A stretch of DNA of 64,000 bases from CBDHCC01 sp965261015 (lineage in GTDB: Bacteria > Pseudomonadota > Alphaproteobacteria > Sphingomonadales > Sphingomonadaceae). Made by a program: the position numbers and the translations under genes. The notes beneath the pieces are model-generated. The model ran no database searches. It saw only the letters and a list, made by a program, of their open reading frames with translations, and was not told where the DNA came from. Position 1 is the first letter of the stretch. Each line of letters opens with the position of its first letter. Location: contig CBDHCC010000002.1 of the NCBI GenBank assembly GCA_965261015.1, forward strand, positions 124,001-188,000, written 5' to 3'. Shown here piece by piece: positions 43,255 to 52,203 of the stretch.

Positions 43255-44472
43255 ATGGCCGACTGGTCCTACCTCGCGATCGACACCGCCGGGCGAGAGC
43301 GGCGGGGCCGTATGGCGGCCGCTACCCGCACCGACGCGGGCGAGCGGCTGGCGTCGCGCAGCCTCTATGTCGTCACGCTGGACGAGGCCGCCGCCGACTC
43401 CGCCGACGCCACCCCGTTCTTCACCCTGGCGCGCCACAAACTGACCCAGAAGGAGCTGACGCTGGCGACCCGCCAACTGGCGGAAATCAGCCAGGTGACC
43501 CCGCTGGAAGAGACTCTGCGCCTGGTCGCGCGCCAATCCGACCGACCCCATGTGCGCCGGATCGTGGGATCCGTGCGCGACGGCGTGGCCGAAGGCCGGC
43601 GGCTGGCCGACGCGATGGGTCGCGAACCGAAGAGCTTTCCCGCCCTGTTCCGTGCGACCGTGTCGGCGGGCGAAAGTTCGGGCACCCTGCCGGAGATCCT
43701 CGAACGGCTGGCCAGCCTCCTAGAACGGCAGGCAACAATTCGGTCCAAGGTCTTGTCCGCGCTGGCCTATCCCGTGGTCCTCGCGATCGTGGCGATGGTC
43801 GTGGTGGCCGCCCTGATGGTCTTCGTCGTGCCCAAGGTGGTGGAGCAGTTCGACGATGTCGGCCAGCAGCTGCCCTTCCTGACGCGCGCCGTCATGTGGC
43901 TGTCCGCCGTGATGGCGAGCTATTGGTGGGCGATGCTGATCGGCCTCCTCGCACTCGGCGCGCTGGTCTGGTGGCTGCTGCGCGACGAACGCAATCGCCT
44001 GGCGTTCGACAGCTGGACGCTGAAGGTGCCGCTGATCGGCCGGCTGATCCGCGACCTCCACGCCGCGCGCCTGGCCCGCACGATGGCCACGATGGTCGCC
44101 AGCCGCCTGCCCATCCTCGAAGGGATGCGGCTGACCGCGCAGACGGTCCACAATCGTCGCCTGCGCCTGGCGTCCGACAACATCGTCCAGTCGATCCGCG
44201 CCGGCGGCAGTCTGTCGGCGGGCCTGCGCGAAGCCGGAGTCTTCCCGCCCATCCTGGTGTATCTGGCGGCCGGCGGGGAGAGCGCTGGCCGGCTGGACGC
44301 CATGCTGGCCCGCGCCGCCGAGACGCTGGAGCGCGAGTTCGACGCCTTCACGGCCGGGTTCCTGTCGCTGCTGGAGCCGCTCATCATCATCGTCATGGGT
44401 GTGGTGGTCGCCACCATCGTGCTCGCCATCCTGCTTCCCATCCTCCAATTGCAGAGCCTCGCTGGAACATGA
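43255..44472 (+). CDS. gspF: type II secretion inner-membrane platform protein
   Basis: GspF anchors the ATPase and the pseudopilus base. The 405-residue protein has two repeated GspF domains, each with a helical cytoplasmic bundle (ELTLATRQLAEISQVTPLEETL; KVPLIGRLIRDLHAARLARTMATM), and three membrane helices (VLAIVAMVVVAALMVFVV, WAMLIGLLALGALVWWLL and the C-terminal IIIVMGVVVATIVLAILLPI). AGGAGGG precedes the ATG. Its TGA overlaps the gspG ATG. Confidence 0.96.
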   Translation: MADWSYLAIDTAGRERRGRMAAATRTDAGERLASRSLYVVTLDEAAADSADATPFFTLARHKLTQKELTLATRQLAEISQVTPLEETLRLVARQSDRPHVRRIVGSVRDGVAEGRRLADAMGREPKSFPALFRATVSAGESSGTLPEILERLASLLERQATIRSKVLSALAYPVVLAIVAMVVVAALMVFVVPKVVEQFDDVGQQLPFLTRAVMWLSAVMASYWWAMLIGLLALGALVWWLLRDERNRLAFDSWTLKVPLIGRLIRDLHAARLARTMATMVASRLPILEGMRLTAQTVHNRRLRLASDNIVQSIRAGGSLSAGLREAGVFPPILVYLAAGGESAGRLDAMLARAAETLEREFDAFTAGFLSLLEPLIIIVMGVVVATIVLAILLPILQLQSLAGT

Positions 44473-44924
44473 TCCGACTCCTCCACCGCCTCCGGACCCG
44501 CCGCCGCGACGAAGCCGGCTTCACGCTCGTCGAGCTGATGGTGGTGATCGTCATCATCGGGCTGCTCGCCACCGTGGTCCTGATCAACGTGCTGCCGTCG
44601 CAGGACCGCGCGATGGTGACGAAGGCGCGCGCCGACATCGCGACGCTGTCGTCGGCCATGGAGCAGTATCGGCTGGACAACATGGCCTTTCCGAACGGCG
44701 GCCAGGGGCTGCAGGCGCTCGCCAGCGCGCCCGCCGGCCTGTCCCAGCCCGGCCGCTATCGTCCCGGCGGCTACATTAAGCGCCTGCCGGACGATCCCTG
44801 GGGCCGGCCCTACCAGCTTCAGGTGCCCGGCCGGGACGGCGGCCCGTACGAAATCTTCTCGTTGGGGGCCGACGGCGCGCCGGGAGGCGACGGGAACGAT
44901 GCCGACATCTCCAGCGCCGACTGA
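44469..44924 (+). CDS. gspG: major pseudopilin
   Basis: GspG polymerises into the T2SS pseudopilus. The 151-residue preprotein has a basic leader, the prepilin peptidase site G/FTLVELMVVIVIIGLLATVV with Glu at mature position 5, and then an alpha/beta domain with the family DPWGRPYQLQVPG and an Asp-rich calcium-binding end (GADGAPGGDGNDADI). ATGA overlap with gspF, and a 26-base overlap with gspH, show tight coupling. Confidence 0.96.
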   Translation: MIRLLHRLRTRRRDEAGFTLVELMVVIVIIGLLATVVLINVLPSQDRAMVTKARADIATLSSAMEQYRLDNMAFPNGGQGLQALASAPAGLSQPGRYRPGGYIKRLPDDPWGRPYQLQVPGRDGGPYEIFSLGADGAPGGDGNDADISSAD

Positions 44925-45375
44925 CCGCCCGGTCGCGCGGGCCGAGCGCGGGTTCACGCTGATCGAACTGATGGTCGTCGTGACCCTGATCGGCATCCTC
45001 GCGGCCGCCGTGGTCGTCACCCTGCCCGACCCGCGCGGTCGCCTGACCCAGGCCGGCGAGCGCTTCGCCGCCCGGGTCGCCGCGGCGCGCGACCGGGCGG
45101 TGATCGAGGGTCGACCGATGGGGTTGTTCGTCACCCCGTCCGGCTATGGCTTCGAAGCGTGGCGGGACGGCCGGTGGGAGGCGTTCTCCGACGGCCCCTT
45201 CGCCGGCGGACGCTGGCCCGCCGACACGACCGCCACCGCGGGGGGAGAGGCCGGGGCGAGGCTGGCCTTTGACAGCCTGGGCCTGCCCGACCAGCCCACG
45301 GACGTGACCCTGTCGCGAGAGGCGGAGCGCGTCACGATCGCGGTCGACGCCGGCGGCGATGTGAGCGTGCGATGA
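44899..45375 (+). CDS. gspH: minor pseudopilin GspH
   Basis: The 158-residue protein has the type IV pilin N-terminus G/FTLIELMVVVTLIGILAAAVV with Glu5, followed by a GspH-type beta domain (VAAARDRAVIEGRPMGLFVTPSGYGFEAWRDGRWEAF). It is a tip-proximal pseudopilin. It overlaps gspG at its start and gspI at its end. Confidence 0.93.
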   Translation: MPTSPAPTDRPVARAERGFTLIELMVVVTLIGILAAAVVVTLPDPRGRLTQAGERFAARVAAARDRAVIEGRPMGLFVTPSGYGFEAWRDGRWEAFSDGPFAGGRWPADTTATAGGEAGARLAFDSLGLPDQPTDVTLSREAERVTIAVDAGGDVSVR

Positions 45376-45737
45376 CCCGGCGGCACGACGCCGGCTTCAC
45401 GCTGATCGAGATGCTGGTCGCGTTGGCCGTGTTCTCGCTGGCCGCGCTGGCGCTCCTGCGCCTCAACGCCTTCGCCCTGGGCCAGGCGGGCGAGCTGGAG
45501 GTGCGCTCGCTGGGGGCCGTGGTGGCGCAGAACCGGGCCGCGGAGCTGCTCACCGATCCCGGTCCACTGGTGCTCGGCACCAGCGTCGCCACCGTCACCA
45601 ATGGAGGTCGCGCCTTTCGGGTGGAGGTGAACGCCACCCCGCTAGGAGGCGGCCGGGTCGCCCGCATCGACGTTCGCGCGGTGCCCGTCGCCGGCGGCTC
45701 GCCAAGCGTGCTGACTGTGGTTCGGCCGGTCGCGTGA
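45372..45737 (+). CDS. gspI: minor pseudopilin GspI
   Basis: The 121-residue protein has G/FTLIEMLVALAVFSLAALALL with Glu5 and the family segment EVRSLGAVVAQNRAAELL. GspI nucleates the tip complex with GspJ and GspK. It overlaps both neighbours by four bases. Confidence 0.93.
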   Translation: MTRRHDAGFTLIEMLVALAVFSLAALALLRLNAFALGQAGELEVRSLGAVVAQNRAAELLTDPGPLVLGTSVATVTNGGRAFRVEVNATPLGGGRVARIDVRAVPVAGGSPSVLTVVRPVA

Positions 45738-46384
45738 GGTCGGCAGCGCCCGCCCGCGGCTTCACGCTCGTGGAGATGGTGATCGCCGTCTTCATCTTCG
45801 GGCTGCTGTCGCTCGCGGGGGTGGCGATCCTGCGTTCCGGCATCGACGTTCAAGGGGCCGCGACCCGATCGGCCAAGGCGGACGCGGGGCTGATGCGCGC
45901 CCGCGCGCTGATCGGCGGCGACCTGACGCAGGCGGTGGCGCGGCCGACCCGCAACGGCGTGGGCGGGGTCGATCCGGCCTTTGTCGGGGGGGCCGGATCG
46001 GCCGCGGGCGGGTTCCTGTTCGTGCTGGTGCGCGGCGGCGTGGCGAACCCGGGCGACCTGCCTCGATCCGATCTTCAGAAAGCTGGCTATCTTGTTGAAG
46101 GGGGAGCGCTGAAGCGGGTCGCCTGGCCGGCGCTCGACGGAGCACAGCCGGGCGTGGCGGCGACCATCCTGCCCGCAATCGCCACGGTCGCGGTCCGGTT
46201 TCGCGGGCTCGACGGCCGCTGGGCGAACGGCTGGTCGCCCGACCGGCCCGACCGCCTGCCGCGCGCCGTGGAGCTGTCCGTGACACCGACCGACGGTCCG
46301 CCCCTGCGGCTGGTGTTCCGCGTCGGGTCCGACCCGCCCGCGCCACCCGGCGACGACGCCGAACCGGCCGAGGCAGCGGCGTGA
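45734..46384 (+). CDS. gspJ: minor pseudopilin GspJ
   Basis: The 216-residue protein has G/FTLVEMVIAVFIFGLLSLAG with Glu5 and a long C-terminal beta domain containing ALIGGDLTQAVARPTRNGVG and AVELSVTPTDGPPLRLVFRVG. It forms the pseudopilus tip with GspI and GspK. The start is GTG in a four-base overlap with gspI, and the stop overlaps the gspK start. Confidence 0.92.
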   Translation: MRSAAPARGFTLVEMVIAVFIFGLLSLAGVAILRSGIDVQGAATRSAKADAGLMRARALIGGDLTQAVARPTRNGVGGVDPAFVGGAGSAAGGFLFVLVRGGVANPGDLPRSDLQKAGYLVEGGALKRVAWPALDGAQPGVAATILPAIATVAVRFRGLDGRWANGWSPDRPDRLPRAVELSVTPTDGPPLRLVFRVGSDPPAPPGDDAEPAEAAA

Positions 46385-47370
46385 ACGCGCCCGAAGGCGA
46401 GCGCGGGGCCGCGCTCCTGACCGTGCTGCTGCTGGTCGCGGTGCTGGCGGTGATCGCGTCCGACACGCTGGACCGCCTGTCGCTGACGACGCGGCTGACC
46501 GGGACCGCCGTGGCGCTGGACCAGTCGCGCGCCTTTGGAGAGGCGGCCGAGCGGCTGGCGGCGATCCGCATCGGCCAGCTGGTCGCCGCCGATCCCGCGC
46601 GCACCACGAACGCGGCCGGGTGGCAGGGCACGCCCCTCCCCCTGCCGCTGCCGGTGGGCCAGGCCGTGCTGACGGTTACCGACGGCGGCAACTGCTTCAA
46701 TCTCAACAGCCTGGCCACGGCCGGCGCGGGCGTGAACGAGGACGCCGGCGTCGAGCCGGTCCGGGTCGTCAGCGTGACCGCGATCGACCAGTTCACCGCG
46801 CTGATGCAGCTTTTGAACGTGCCCCCGGGCGATGCGCGCCATGTGGCCGAGGCGGCGGCGGATTGGATCGACAGCGACGGCCGCGCGCTCCCGGCCGGCG
46901 CGGAGGACGCCACCTATCGCGCGCGGTCCCCCTCCTACCTGCCCGCCAATCGCCCGATGGTCTCCGCGACCGAACTGCGCGCGGTGGACGGCGTCACGCC
47001 GGCCCTGTGGGCGGTCCTGCGGCCCTGGGTGTGCGCCCTGCCGGTGGGCGCGCTCAGCCCGATCAATCCCAACACGCTGACGCCACAGCAAGCGCCCCTG
47101 CTGGCGATGCTGGCTCCGGGTCAGCTGACTCTGGGCAAGGCGCAGGCGGTGCTGGCCGGCCGGCCGCGGGACGGGTTTGCGGGCACGCCGGACTTCTGGC
47201 AGGCGGCGGGGGTGACGTCGCAGCCCTCCCAGCAGTCTCAGATTCAGATGAAGAGCCGCTGGTTCGACGCGCGTGTCACCGTGCTCCTGGACGGGACGGA
47301 GCGGTCGACCCGCGCGCTGATCGACGCGGACGAGGAACCGGCGCGCATCGTGCGGAGCGCGGCGGAATGA
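46381..47370 (+). CDS. gspK: minor pseudopilin GspK (tip)
   Basis: The 329-residue protein has a pilin-like helix (GAALLTVLLLVAVLAVIASDTLDRL) without Glu5, as is usual for GspK. A large domain carries CFNLNSLA, AADWIDSDGRALPAGAED with calcium-site Asp residues, and the helical NPNTLTPQQAPLLAML stretch. GspK caps the pseudopilus. GTG start; overlaps gspJ and gspL. Confidence 0.93.
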   Translation: MNAPEGERGAALLTVLLLVAVLAVIASDTLDRLSLTTRLTGTAVALDQSRAFGEAAERLAAIRIGQLVAADPARTTNAAGWQGTPLPLPLPVGQAVLTVTDGGNCFNLNSLATAGAGVNEDAGVEPVRVVSVTAIDQFTALMQLLNVPPGDARHVAEAAADWIDSDGRALPAGAEDATYRARSPSYLPANRPMVSATELRAVDGVTPALWAVLRPWVCALPVGALSPINPNTLTPQQAPLLAMLAPGQLTLGKAQAVLAGRPRDGFAGTPDFWQAAGVTSQPSQQSQIQMKSRWFDARVTVLLDGTERSTRALIDADEEPARIVRSAAE

Positions 47371-48575
47371 CGGTCGCCGAAGCCGACCCGCCGCTCGTGG
47401 TGCGCCGATCGGGTGCGGAGCGGGTGGGGGCCATCGAGGGCGGCGACCGGCTGGTGATCGCGCTGCCCGCCCGCTCGCCGGTCGCCGATTTCTCGCTGGA
47501 GTGGTGGCGGATCGACGGGGACGGAGCGCGCGGCGGGGGCGGCCGGTGGCCCGATCCGGCGCTGGAGGAGGCGCTGGCCCGGCCCGACGCGGCGCGGCGC
47601 GTGCTGGCGATCGCGCCGGCGACCTGCGTGGCGCTCCACTGGCTCGCGATGCCCGACCTGACACCGCGCCAGGCCGGGGTCGCCGCGCGCCTGAAGGTCG
47701 CCGACGAGGCGGCGGCGGGCAGCGACGAACTGCACGTCGTGGCGGGCGCGCACCGTCCGGGCGACGGGGCGGTCGCCGTGGCGGTGGTCGACCGGGCGGT
47801 CATGGCCGACTGGCTGGACTGGTGCTCGCGTCACCGTCTGGACCCGGACGTGATCGTCCCGGCCGCGTTGCTATTGCCGGCACCGGAAACCGACACGGTC
47901 CACCGCGCGGCCGTGGCGGGACCCTTCGTGTTCCGTGGCCATGACAGCGGCTGGCAGGCGGACGAGGATCTGGACGCGCTGCTGATCGGCGGCGATGAGG
48001 TTGTGGACGTCGACGAGGTCGCGCTGGACGGGGCGGTGGTCGCGGCGTTCGACGCTCCGGTCATCAATCTGCGATCGGGCGAGTTCGCGAAGCGGCGGCG
48101 GGGCGTCGACCGCCGCATGATCACCCGAGTGGTCGTCATCCTGCTGCTCTGCGGTCTCCTGGAACTCCTGATCGCGGGCGCGACGGTGCTTCGCTATTCC
48201 GTCGCGGCCGACGGGCTCGACGATCAGGCGCGCGCGCTCGCGGCCCCGGCCGTGCCCGCCGGCACGGCCGTCGACCAGATCGTGCCCGCCCTGGACGACG
48301 CGCTGGCGCGGCGCGGCAGCGGACCCAACGCCTTCGGCGTGCCCGCCGCCGGGCTGTATGCGGCCCTCAGCGCCGCGCCCAGTGCCGTGATCGGCGGCCT
48401 GACCTTCAGCCCCGACGGAACTTTGGGTGCCGATGTGTCGGCCCCCACGATCGAGGAACTGAACGGCGTGCTGCTCGCCCTTCAACGCGACGGCTTCACC
48501 GTGTCCTACACCAACGCGCAGGGCACGAACGGGCGCCAAGCGATCGCGCTCACGGTCCGGGGGTCCAAGCGATGA
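47367..48575 (+). CDS. gspL: type II secretion system protein L
   Basis: GspL couples the GspE ATPase to the periplasmic parts. The 402-residue protein has an actin-like cytoplasmic region (LEWWRIDGDG, LAIAPATCVALHWLAMPDLTPRQA, VIVPAALLLPAPE). One membrane helix (TRVVVILLLCGLLELLIAGA) lies near residue 265, followed by a periplasmic ferredoxin-like domain (IEELNGVLLALQRDGFTVSYT). ATGA overlaps join it to gspK and gspM. Confidence 0.9.
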   Translation: MTVAEADPPLVVRRSGAERVGAIEGGDRLVIALPARSPVADFSLEWWRIDGDGARGGGGRWPDPALEEALARPDAARRVLAIAPATCVALHWLAMPDLTPRQAGVAARLKVADEAAAGSDELHVVAGAHRPGDGAVAVAVVDRAVMADWLDWCSRHRLDPDVIVPAALLLPAPETDTVHRAAVAGPFVFRGHDSGWQADEDLDALLIGGDEVVDVDEVALDGAVVAAFDAPVINLRSGEFAKRRRGVDRRMITRVVVILLLCGLLELLIAGATVLRYSVAADGLDDQARALAAPAVPAGTAVDQIVPALDDALARRGSGPNAFGVPAAGLYAALSAAPSAVIGGLTFSPDGTLGADVSAPTIEELNGVLLALQRDGFTVSYTNAQGTNGRQAIALTVRGSKR

Positions 48576-49057
48576 CGGCGCTGCGCGACTGGTTCGCTGG
48601 CCGCTCCGTGCGCGAACGCCGGCTGATCGCGCTAATGGGCCTGGTCGCGCTGTTCACGCTGGGCTGGCTGTTCGTCATCCGCCCGCTCGCCGACGCCCAG
48701 GTGGAGGCGCGCACGCGGCACACGGAGGCGGTCGAACGGCTGGGCAGCGTGCGCGACCGGCTGCTGGCACTCGGCGCCAGCGACGGTCAGTTGGTGGCAT
48801 CCGCGCGCGCGCTGGGCGCGATCGACCTGTATGTCGCCCAATCGGCGGCGGAGGCCGGCTTCGCGCTCGACCGCAACGACCCCGCCGGTCCCGATCGGAC
48901 GGACGTGGCGATCGCGACCGCGCGGCCGCAGGCGTTGTTCGGCTGGCTGGGCGGGTTGGAGGCGGCCGGCGTGGCCGTGGACGAGCTGTCCGCCCGCCCG
49001 GCCGACGTGCCGGGCACCGTGGCGGTGACCGCCACACTGCGTCGAGTCGGCGGATGA
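48572..49057 (+). CDS. gspM: type II secretion system protein M
   Basis: The 161-residue protein has a short cytoplasmic end with RSVRERRLIALMG, one membrane helix (LVALFTLGWLFVI), a helical linker and a C-terminal ferredoxin-like domain (ALFGWLGGLEAAGVAVDELSA). GspM binds GspL and stabilises it. The start overlaps gspL by four bases. Confidence 0.9.
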   Translation: MTALRDWFAGRSVRERRLIALMGLVALFTLGWLFVIRPLADAQVEARTRHTEAVERLGSVRDRLLALGASDGQLVASARALGAIDLYVAQSAAEAGFALDRNDPAGPDRTDVAIATARPQALFGWLGGLEAAGVAVDELSARPADVPGTVAVTATLRRVGG

Positions 49058-49070
49058 GGGGCGGGGCGCG

Positions 49071-49805
49071 ATGACGCGGCTGTGGCTGCCGGTGCGGCGC
49101 TGGGTGTTCCTGGGCCTGGCGACCTTGGCGATGCTGATCGTCCTGTTGCCGCTGCGGCTGGGCGCAGGGCTGGTCGGCCTGGACCGGCTGGGCGTGTCCG
49201 CCGGTGCCATGAGCGGCCTGGTCTGGTCGGGCGAGGTCGCCGACGCGCGCGCCGGACCCCTGCCGCTGGGGCGGGTGCATGTCTCACTCAACCCGCTGCC
49301 GCTGTTGCTGGGCGAGGCGCGGCTGCGCTTCACCGGGCGCCCCCGCAAGACCGCGCCGGGAGAGACGGGACTGTCGGGCCTCGTCGCCGGCTCCCGCAAC
49401 TCGGTGGCGGTGCGCGGGCTGGTCGGATCGCTTGAGGCGGGCGCGCTCGGCACTGGCCTGCCGGTGGGCGCGGTTACGTTCACCGACTTCGCCGCGCGCT
49501 GGGACGCGGGCCGCTGCGTCGAAGCGGCCGGACGCGTGCGCGCGGACCTGACCGGTCCAGTCGCCGGCCTGCCGCTCGGCAGCCTGTCGGGGACCCCGCG
49601 CTGCGCCGGCGACGCGCTGCTGCTGCCGCTGGAGAGCGGCTCCGGCCGCGAACGCCTGGACCTCCGCATCGCACCGGGCGGGACCACGGCGTCCTTCCTG
49701 GTCACCGGCGCGGACCCGAGCCTGGTGCCCGCCCTCGCGGGCGCGGGCTTTCGGCCGGATGCCGAAGGCTATCGACGCGCGCTGCCGCTGGGAGGCGGGG
49801 CCTGA
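49071..49805 (+). CDS. gspN: type II secretion system protein N
   Basis: The 244-residue protein has one N-terminal membrane helix (WVFLGLATLAMLIVLLPLRL) and a periplasmic Gly-rich region with DRLGVSAGAMSGLVWSGEVADARAGPLPLGRVHVSLNPLPLLLGEARL, typical of GspN. The role of GspN is accessory and it is absent from many systems. It lies 13 bases after gspM. Confidence 0.87.
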   Translation: MTRLWLPVRRWVFLGLATLAMLIVLLPLRLGAGLVGLDRLGVSAGAMSGLVWSGEVADARAGPLPLGRVHVSLNPLPLLLGEARLRFTGRPRKTAPGETGLSGLVAGSRNSVAVRGLVGSLEAGALGTGLPVGAVTFTDFAARWDAGRCVEAAGRVRADLTGPVAGLPLGSLSGTPRCAGDALLLPLESGSGRERLDLRIAPGGTTASFLVTGADPSLVPALAGAGFRPDAEGYRRALPLGGGA

Positions 49806-49819
49806 GCGCTGGCTGGGCG

Positions 49820-50527
49820 GTGTGGGGCGCCATCGCCGGGGCGATCGCCGGCAGCTTCCTCGCCACCCTGATCCTGCGTTGGGAGGCGGGAGGGTCGGTG
49901 ACGCGCGGGCGGTCGCGCTGCGACGGCTGTGGGCGGACGCTCCGCCCGCGCGAACTGGTTCCGGTTGTCAGCGCCCTGCTGCTGCGCGGCCGGTGCGCGG
50001 GGTGCGGAGCGGCCATCGCGCCTCTGCACGGGCAGATTGAGCTGGCGAGCGCCGCCATCGGCGCGGTCGCGTTCGCCTTCGCGCCGCCGCTGGCCGCCGC
50101 GACGTGGACCGGGCTGGGTCTGACGCTGCTGACACTCGCGGCCCTGGACCTGCGATCGCTGTGGTTGCCCGACGCGCTGACCCTGCCGCTGGCCGCGGCG
50201 GGCCTGCTGGCCGGCGGGCTGACGACCGGCGTGCCGACACTTGATCGGGTCGTCGGCGGAGCGATCGGCTGGGGCGCGCTGGCGGCGCTGGCCTGGATTT
50301 ACCGGCGATGGCGTGGGGTCGAGGGTATGGGCGGCGGCGATCCGAAGCTCTGCGGTGCCATCGGCTGCTGGATCGGGTGGACCGCCCTGCCGGCGCTGTG
50401 GACCCTGGCGGGTCTGTTCGGCCTGCTGCTGCTCCTGGCGCGGCGGCACGGGTCGACGCCACAGCTGATCCCGTTCGGCACGGCCCTGGCACTGGCGGCG
50501 TGGCCCGCCTGGGCGCTGTCGCCCTGA
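49820..50527 (+). CDS. gspO: prepilin peptidase
   Basis: GspO cleaves and N-methylates the pseudopilins. The 235-residue membrane protein has the tetracysteine zinc motif CDGCG and CAGCG near residues 34-60, the first catalytic Asp in LAALDLRSLWLPD and the second in the GGGDPKLCG (GxGD) motif. No ATG is available. I used the GTG at 49820, but the only purine-rich stretch (GGAGGCGGGG) is about 19 bases upstream, so the true start may be an unusual codon between them. The adjacent gene allows the operon to be self-sufficient for pseudopilin processing. Confidence 0.92.
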   Translation: MWGAIAGAIAGSFLATLILRWEAGGSVTRGRSRCDGCGRTLRPRELVPVVSALLLRGRCAGCGAAIAPLHGQIELASAAIGAVAFAFAPPLAAATWTGLGLTLLTLAALDLRSLWLPDALTLPLAAAGLLAGGLTTGVPTLDRVVGGAIGWGALAALAWIYRRWRGVEGMGGGDPKLCGAIGCWIGWTALPALWTLAGLFGLLLLLARRHGSTPQLIPFGTALALAAWPAWALSP

Positions 50528-50604
50528 TGCGAGCGGTGGCGCGACTCTGGTCAGCGCCCCCCACCCCGGCTACTCCCGCCCGCGATGCACGATCAGGATC
50601 CCTC

Positions 50605-51567
50605 ATGCCCGGCGGCCTAGTCGCGCTTCTCGACGACGTGGCGGCGTTGGCGAAGATCGCCACGGCGTCGCTCGACGATGTGGCGGGCGCGGCGGGTCGC
50701 GCGGGTACGAAGGCGGCCGGGGTCGTCATCGACGACACGGCGGTCACTCCTCGCTATCTGGTCGGCCTGTCGCCGGCGCGCGAACTGCCCATTATCGGCA
50801 AGATCACGCTGGGGTCGCTTCGCAACAAGCTGGTGTTCATCCTGCCCGCGGCCCTGCTGCTCAGCGCGTTCGCGCCATGGGCCATCCCGCTGCTGCTGAT
50901 GGCCGGCGGAGCCTATCTGTCGTTCGAAGCGACCGAGAAGATCGCCGAGGTGCTGGGCTTTGGCGAGCACGACGACGCGGCCGTGGCCGCCGCCGACGCC
51001 GCCGAGCTGGAGGCGAGACAGGTGTCCGGCGCGATCCGCACCGACCTGATCCTGTCGGCGGAGATCATGGCGATCACGCTGGCCGAACTGGGCGAATACG
51101 GCCTGGTCATGCAGGGCGCGATCCTGGCCGTGGTCGGCGTGGTGATCACGATCGCGGTCTATGGCACGGTGGGGCTAATCGTGAAGATGGACGACGTCGG
51201 GCTGCACCTGGCGTCCGAAGGGCGCAGCGCCGGCGTGCGCGCGGTCGGTCGCGGGCTGGTGCAGGGGATGCCGCACTTGCTGACCGTCCTGTCGGCCGTG
51301 GGCACCGCCGCCATGCTGTGGGTCGGCGGACACCTTCTGCTGGTGGAGGCGGGCCCGGTCGGCCTGCACGCGCCCACCGAATGGCTGCACGGCGCAGAGG
51401 AGTGGGCCGCCGCGCTCGTGCCGGGCGCGGCGGGGCTGGCGGGTTGGGCCGGCGGCGCGCTGATCTCGGCGCTGGCGGGGCTTGTGGCGGGAGGCCTGAT
51501 TGTGGCGGTGCTGCACTGGCTCCCGGGCCGCGCGCCGACCACACGGCAGCCGGCGGAGGCGCATTAA
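50605..51567 (+). CDS. DUF808 family membrane protein (YedI-like)
   Basis: This 320-residue polytopic protein begins PGGLVALLDDVAALAKIATASLDDVAGAAGRAGTKAAGVVIDDTAV, the clear N-terminal signature of DUF808/YedI. RELPIIGKITLGSLRNKLVFILPAALLLS and FEATEKIAEVLGFGEHD follow, with several membrane helices in the C-terminal half. The function of the family is unknown. I chose the ATG at 50605; the frame is open further upstream but without conserved sequence. Confidence 0.93.
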   Translation: MPGGLVALLDDVAALAKIATASLDDVAGAAGRAGTKAAGVVIDDTAVTPRYLVGLSPARELPIIGKITLGSLRNKLVFILPAALLLSAFAPWAIPLLLMAGGAYLSFEATEKIAEVLGFGEHDDAAVAAADAAELEARQVSGAIRTDLILSAEIMAITLAELGEYGLVMQGAILAVVGVVITIAVYGTVGLIVKMDDVGLHLASEGRSAGVRAVGRGLVQGMPHLLTVLSAVGTAAMLWVGGHLLLVEAGPVGLHAPTEWLHGAEEWAAALVPGAAGLAGWAGGALISALAGLVAGGLIVAVLHWLPGRAPTTRQPAEAH

Positions 51568-51598
51568 CGGGTCGAAGCGAACCCGCGTCCGCCTCGCC

Positions 51599-52123
51599 TC
51601 AGAACGGGTTCAGCGTATAGCCCTCGCCCTGCAACAGCGCGTGGGCGGTCATCGCGGATAGGGACATCTCGACCCCGGGCAACAGGTCGTCCTTCGCGAT
51701 GCCCAGCCCGGCGGCGCTCTGCCCGCACACGATGATCCGGGTGCCGTGGGACACCAGGGCGGCGACCAGTGCGGCGTTCGGGTTGGGCGAACCGTCCCCC
51801 GCCCCGCCCGCCGTGGTGACGTCGCCGACCGCGCGGCCATGCAGCACGACCGCCAGGCGCATGGCCTCGGCCGGCACCCCGTCGGCCGCGTGCATGTTGA
51901 GGAAGCGGGCGGCCGACTCCAATGTGCGGTTCCGCTCAGCCGCACCCGCCGTGGCCGTGTCGAACGCGACCTTGAACTCAGTGCCGTCCGGGATTGGCGT
52001 GTGCCCCTCCACCGCCGCGACGGGGCCGAACTCCGCGATCAGCGGGCCGGGCGCGAAGACGGAGGCGTCCTGCGCGGCGGCCGGGGCGGCGAGGAGGAGG
52101 AGCGGGAGGAGGAGAGGTCTCAT
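51599..52123 (-). CDS. exported DsrE family protein
   Basis: The 174-residue protein has a signal peptide (LLLLAAPAAAQ) and a DsrE/TusD-like alpha/beta fold: FKVAFDTATAG, LESAARFLNMHAADGV, RLAVVLHGRAVGDV, and GTRIIVCGQSAAGLG with a single Cys at the usual DsrE position. Periplasmic DsrE-like proteins are poorly characterised and may handle sulfur or act as small carriers. It is monocistronic, convergent with DUF808 and divergent from the M20 gene. Confidence 0.85.
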   Translation of the reverse strand: MRPLLLPLLLLAAPAAAQDASVFAPGPLIAEFGPVAAVEGHTPIPDGTEFKVAFDTATAGAAERNRTLESAARFLNMHAADGVPAEAMRLAVVLHGRAVGDVTTAGGAGDGSPNPNAALVAALVSHGTRIIVCGQSAAGLGIAKDDLLPGVEMSLSAMTAHALLQGEGYTLNPF

Positions 52124-52203
52124 GCGTCCAGCCTAACCGCTTAGGGGGACAATGACACGCCCCCTCCGACCTCCTATCTGGGTCACGACAAGGAGAGCGC
52201 CCA

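Noticed and set aside
51568..51585. Possible terminator between DUF808 and DsrE genes
   Set aside because: Only a 5-bp stem (CGGGT/ACCCG) with mismatched interior can be drawn.
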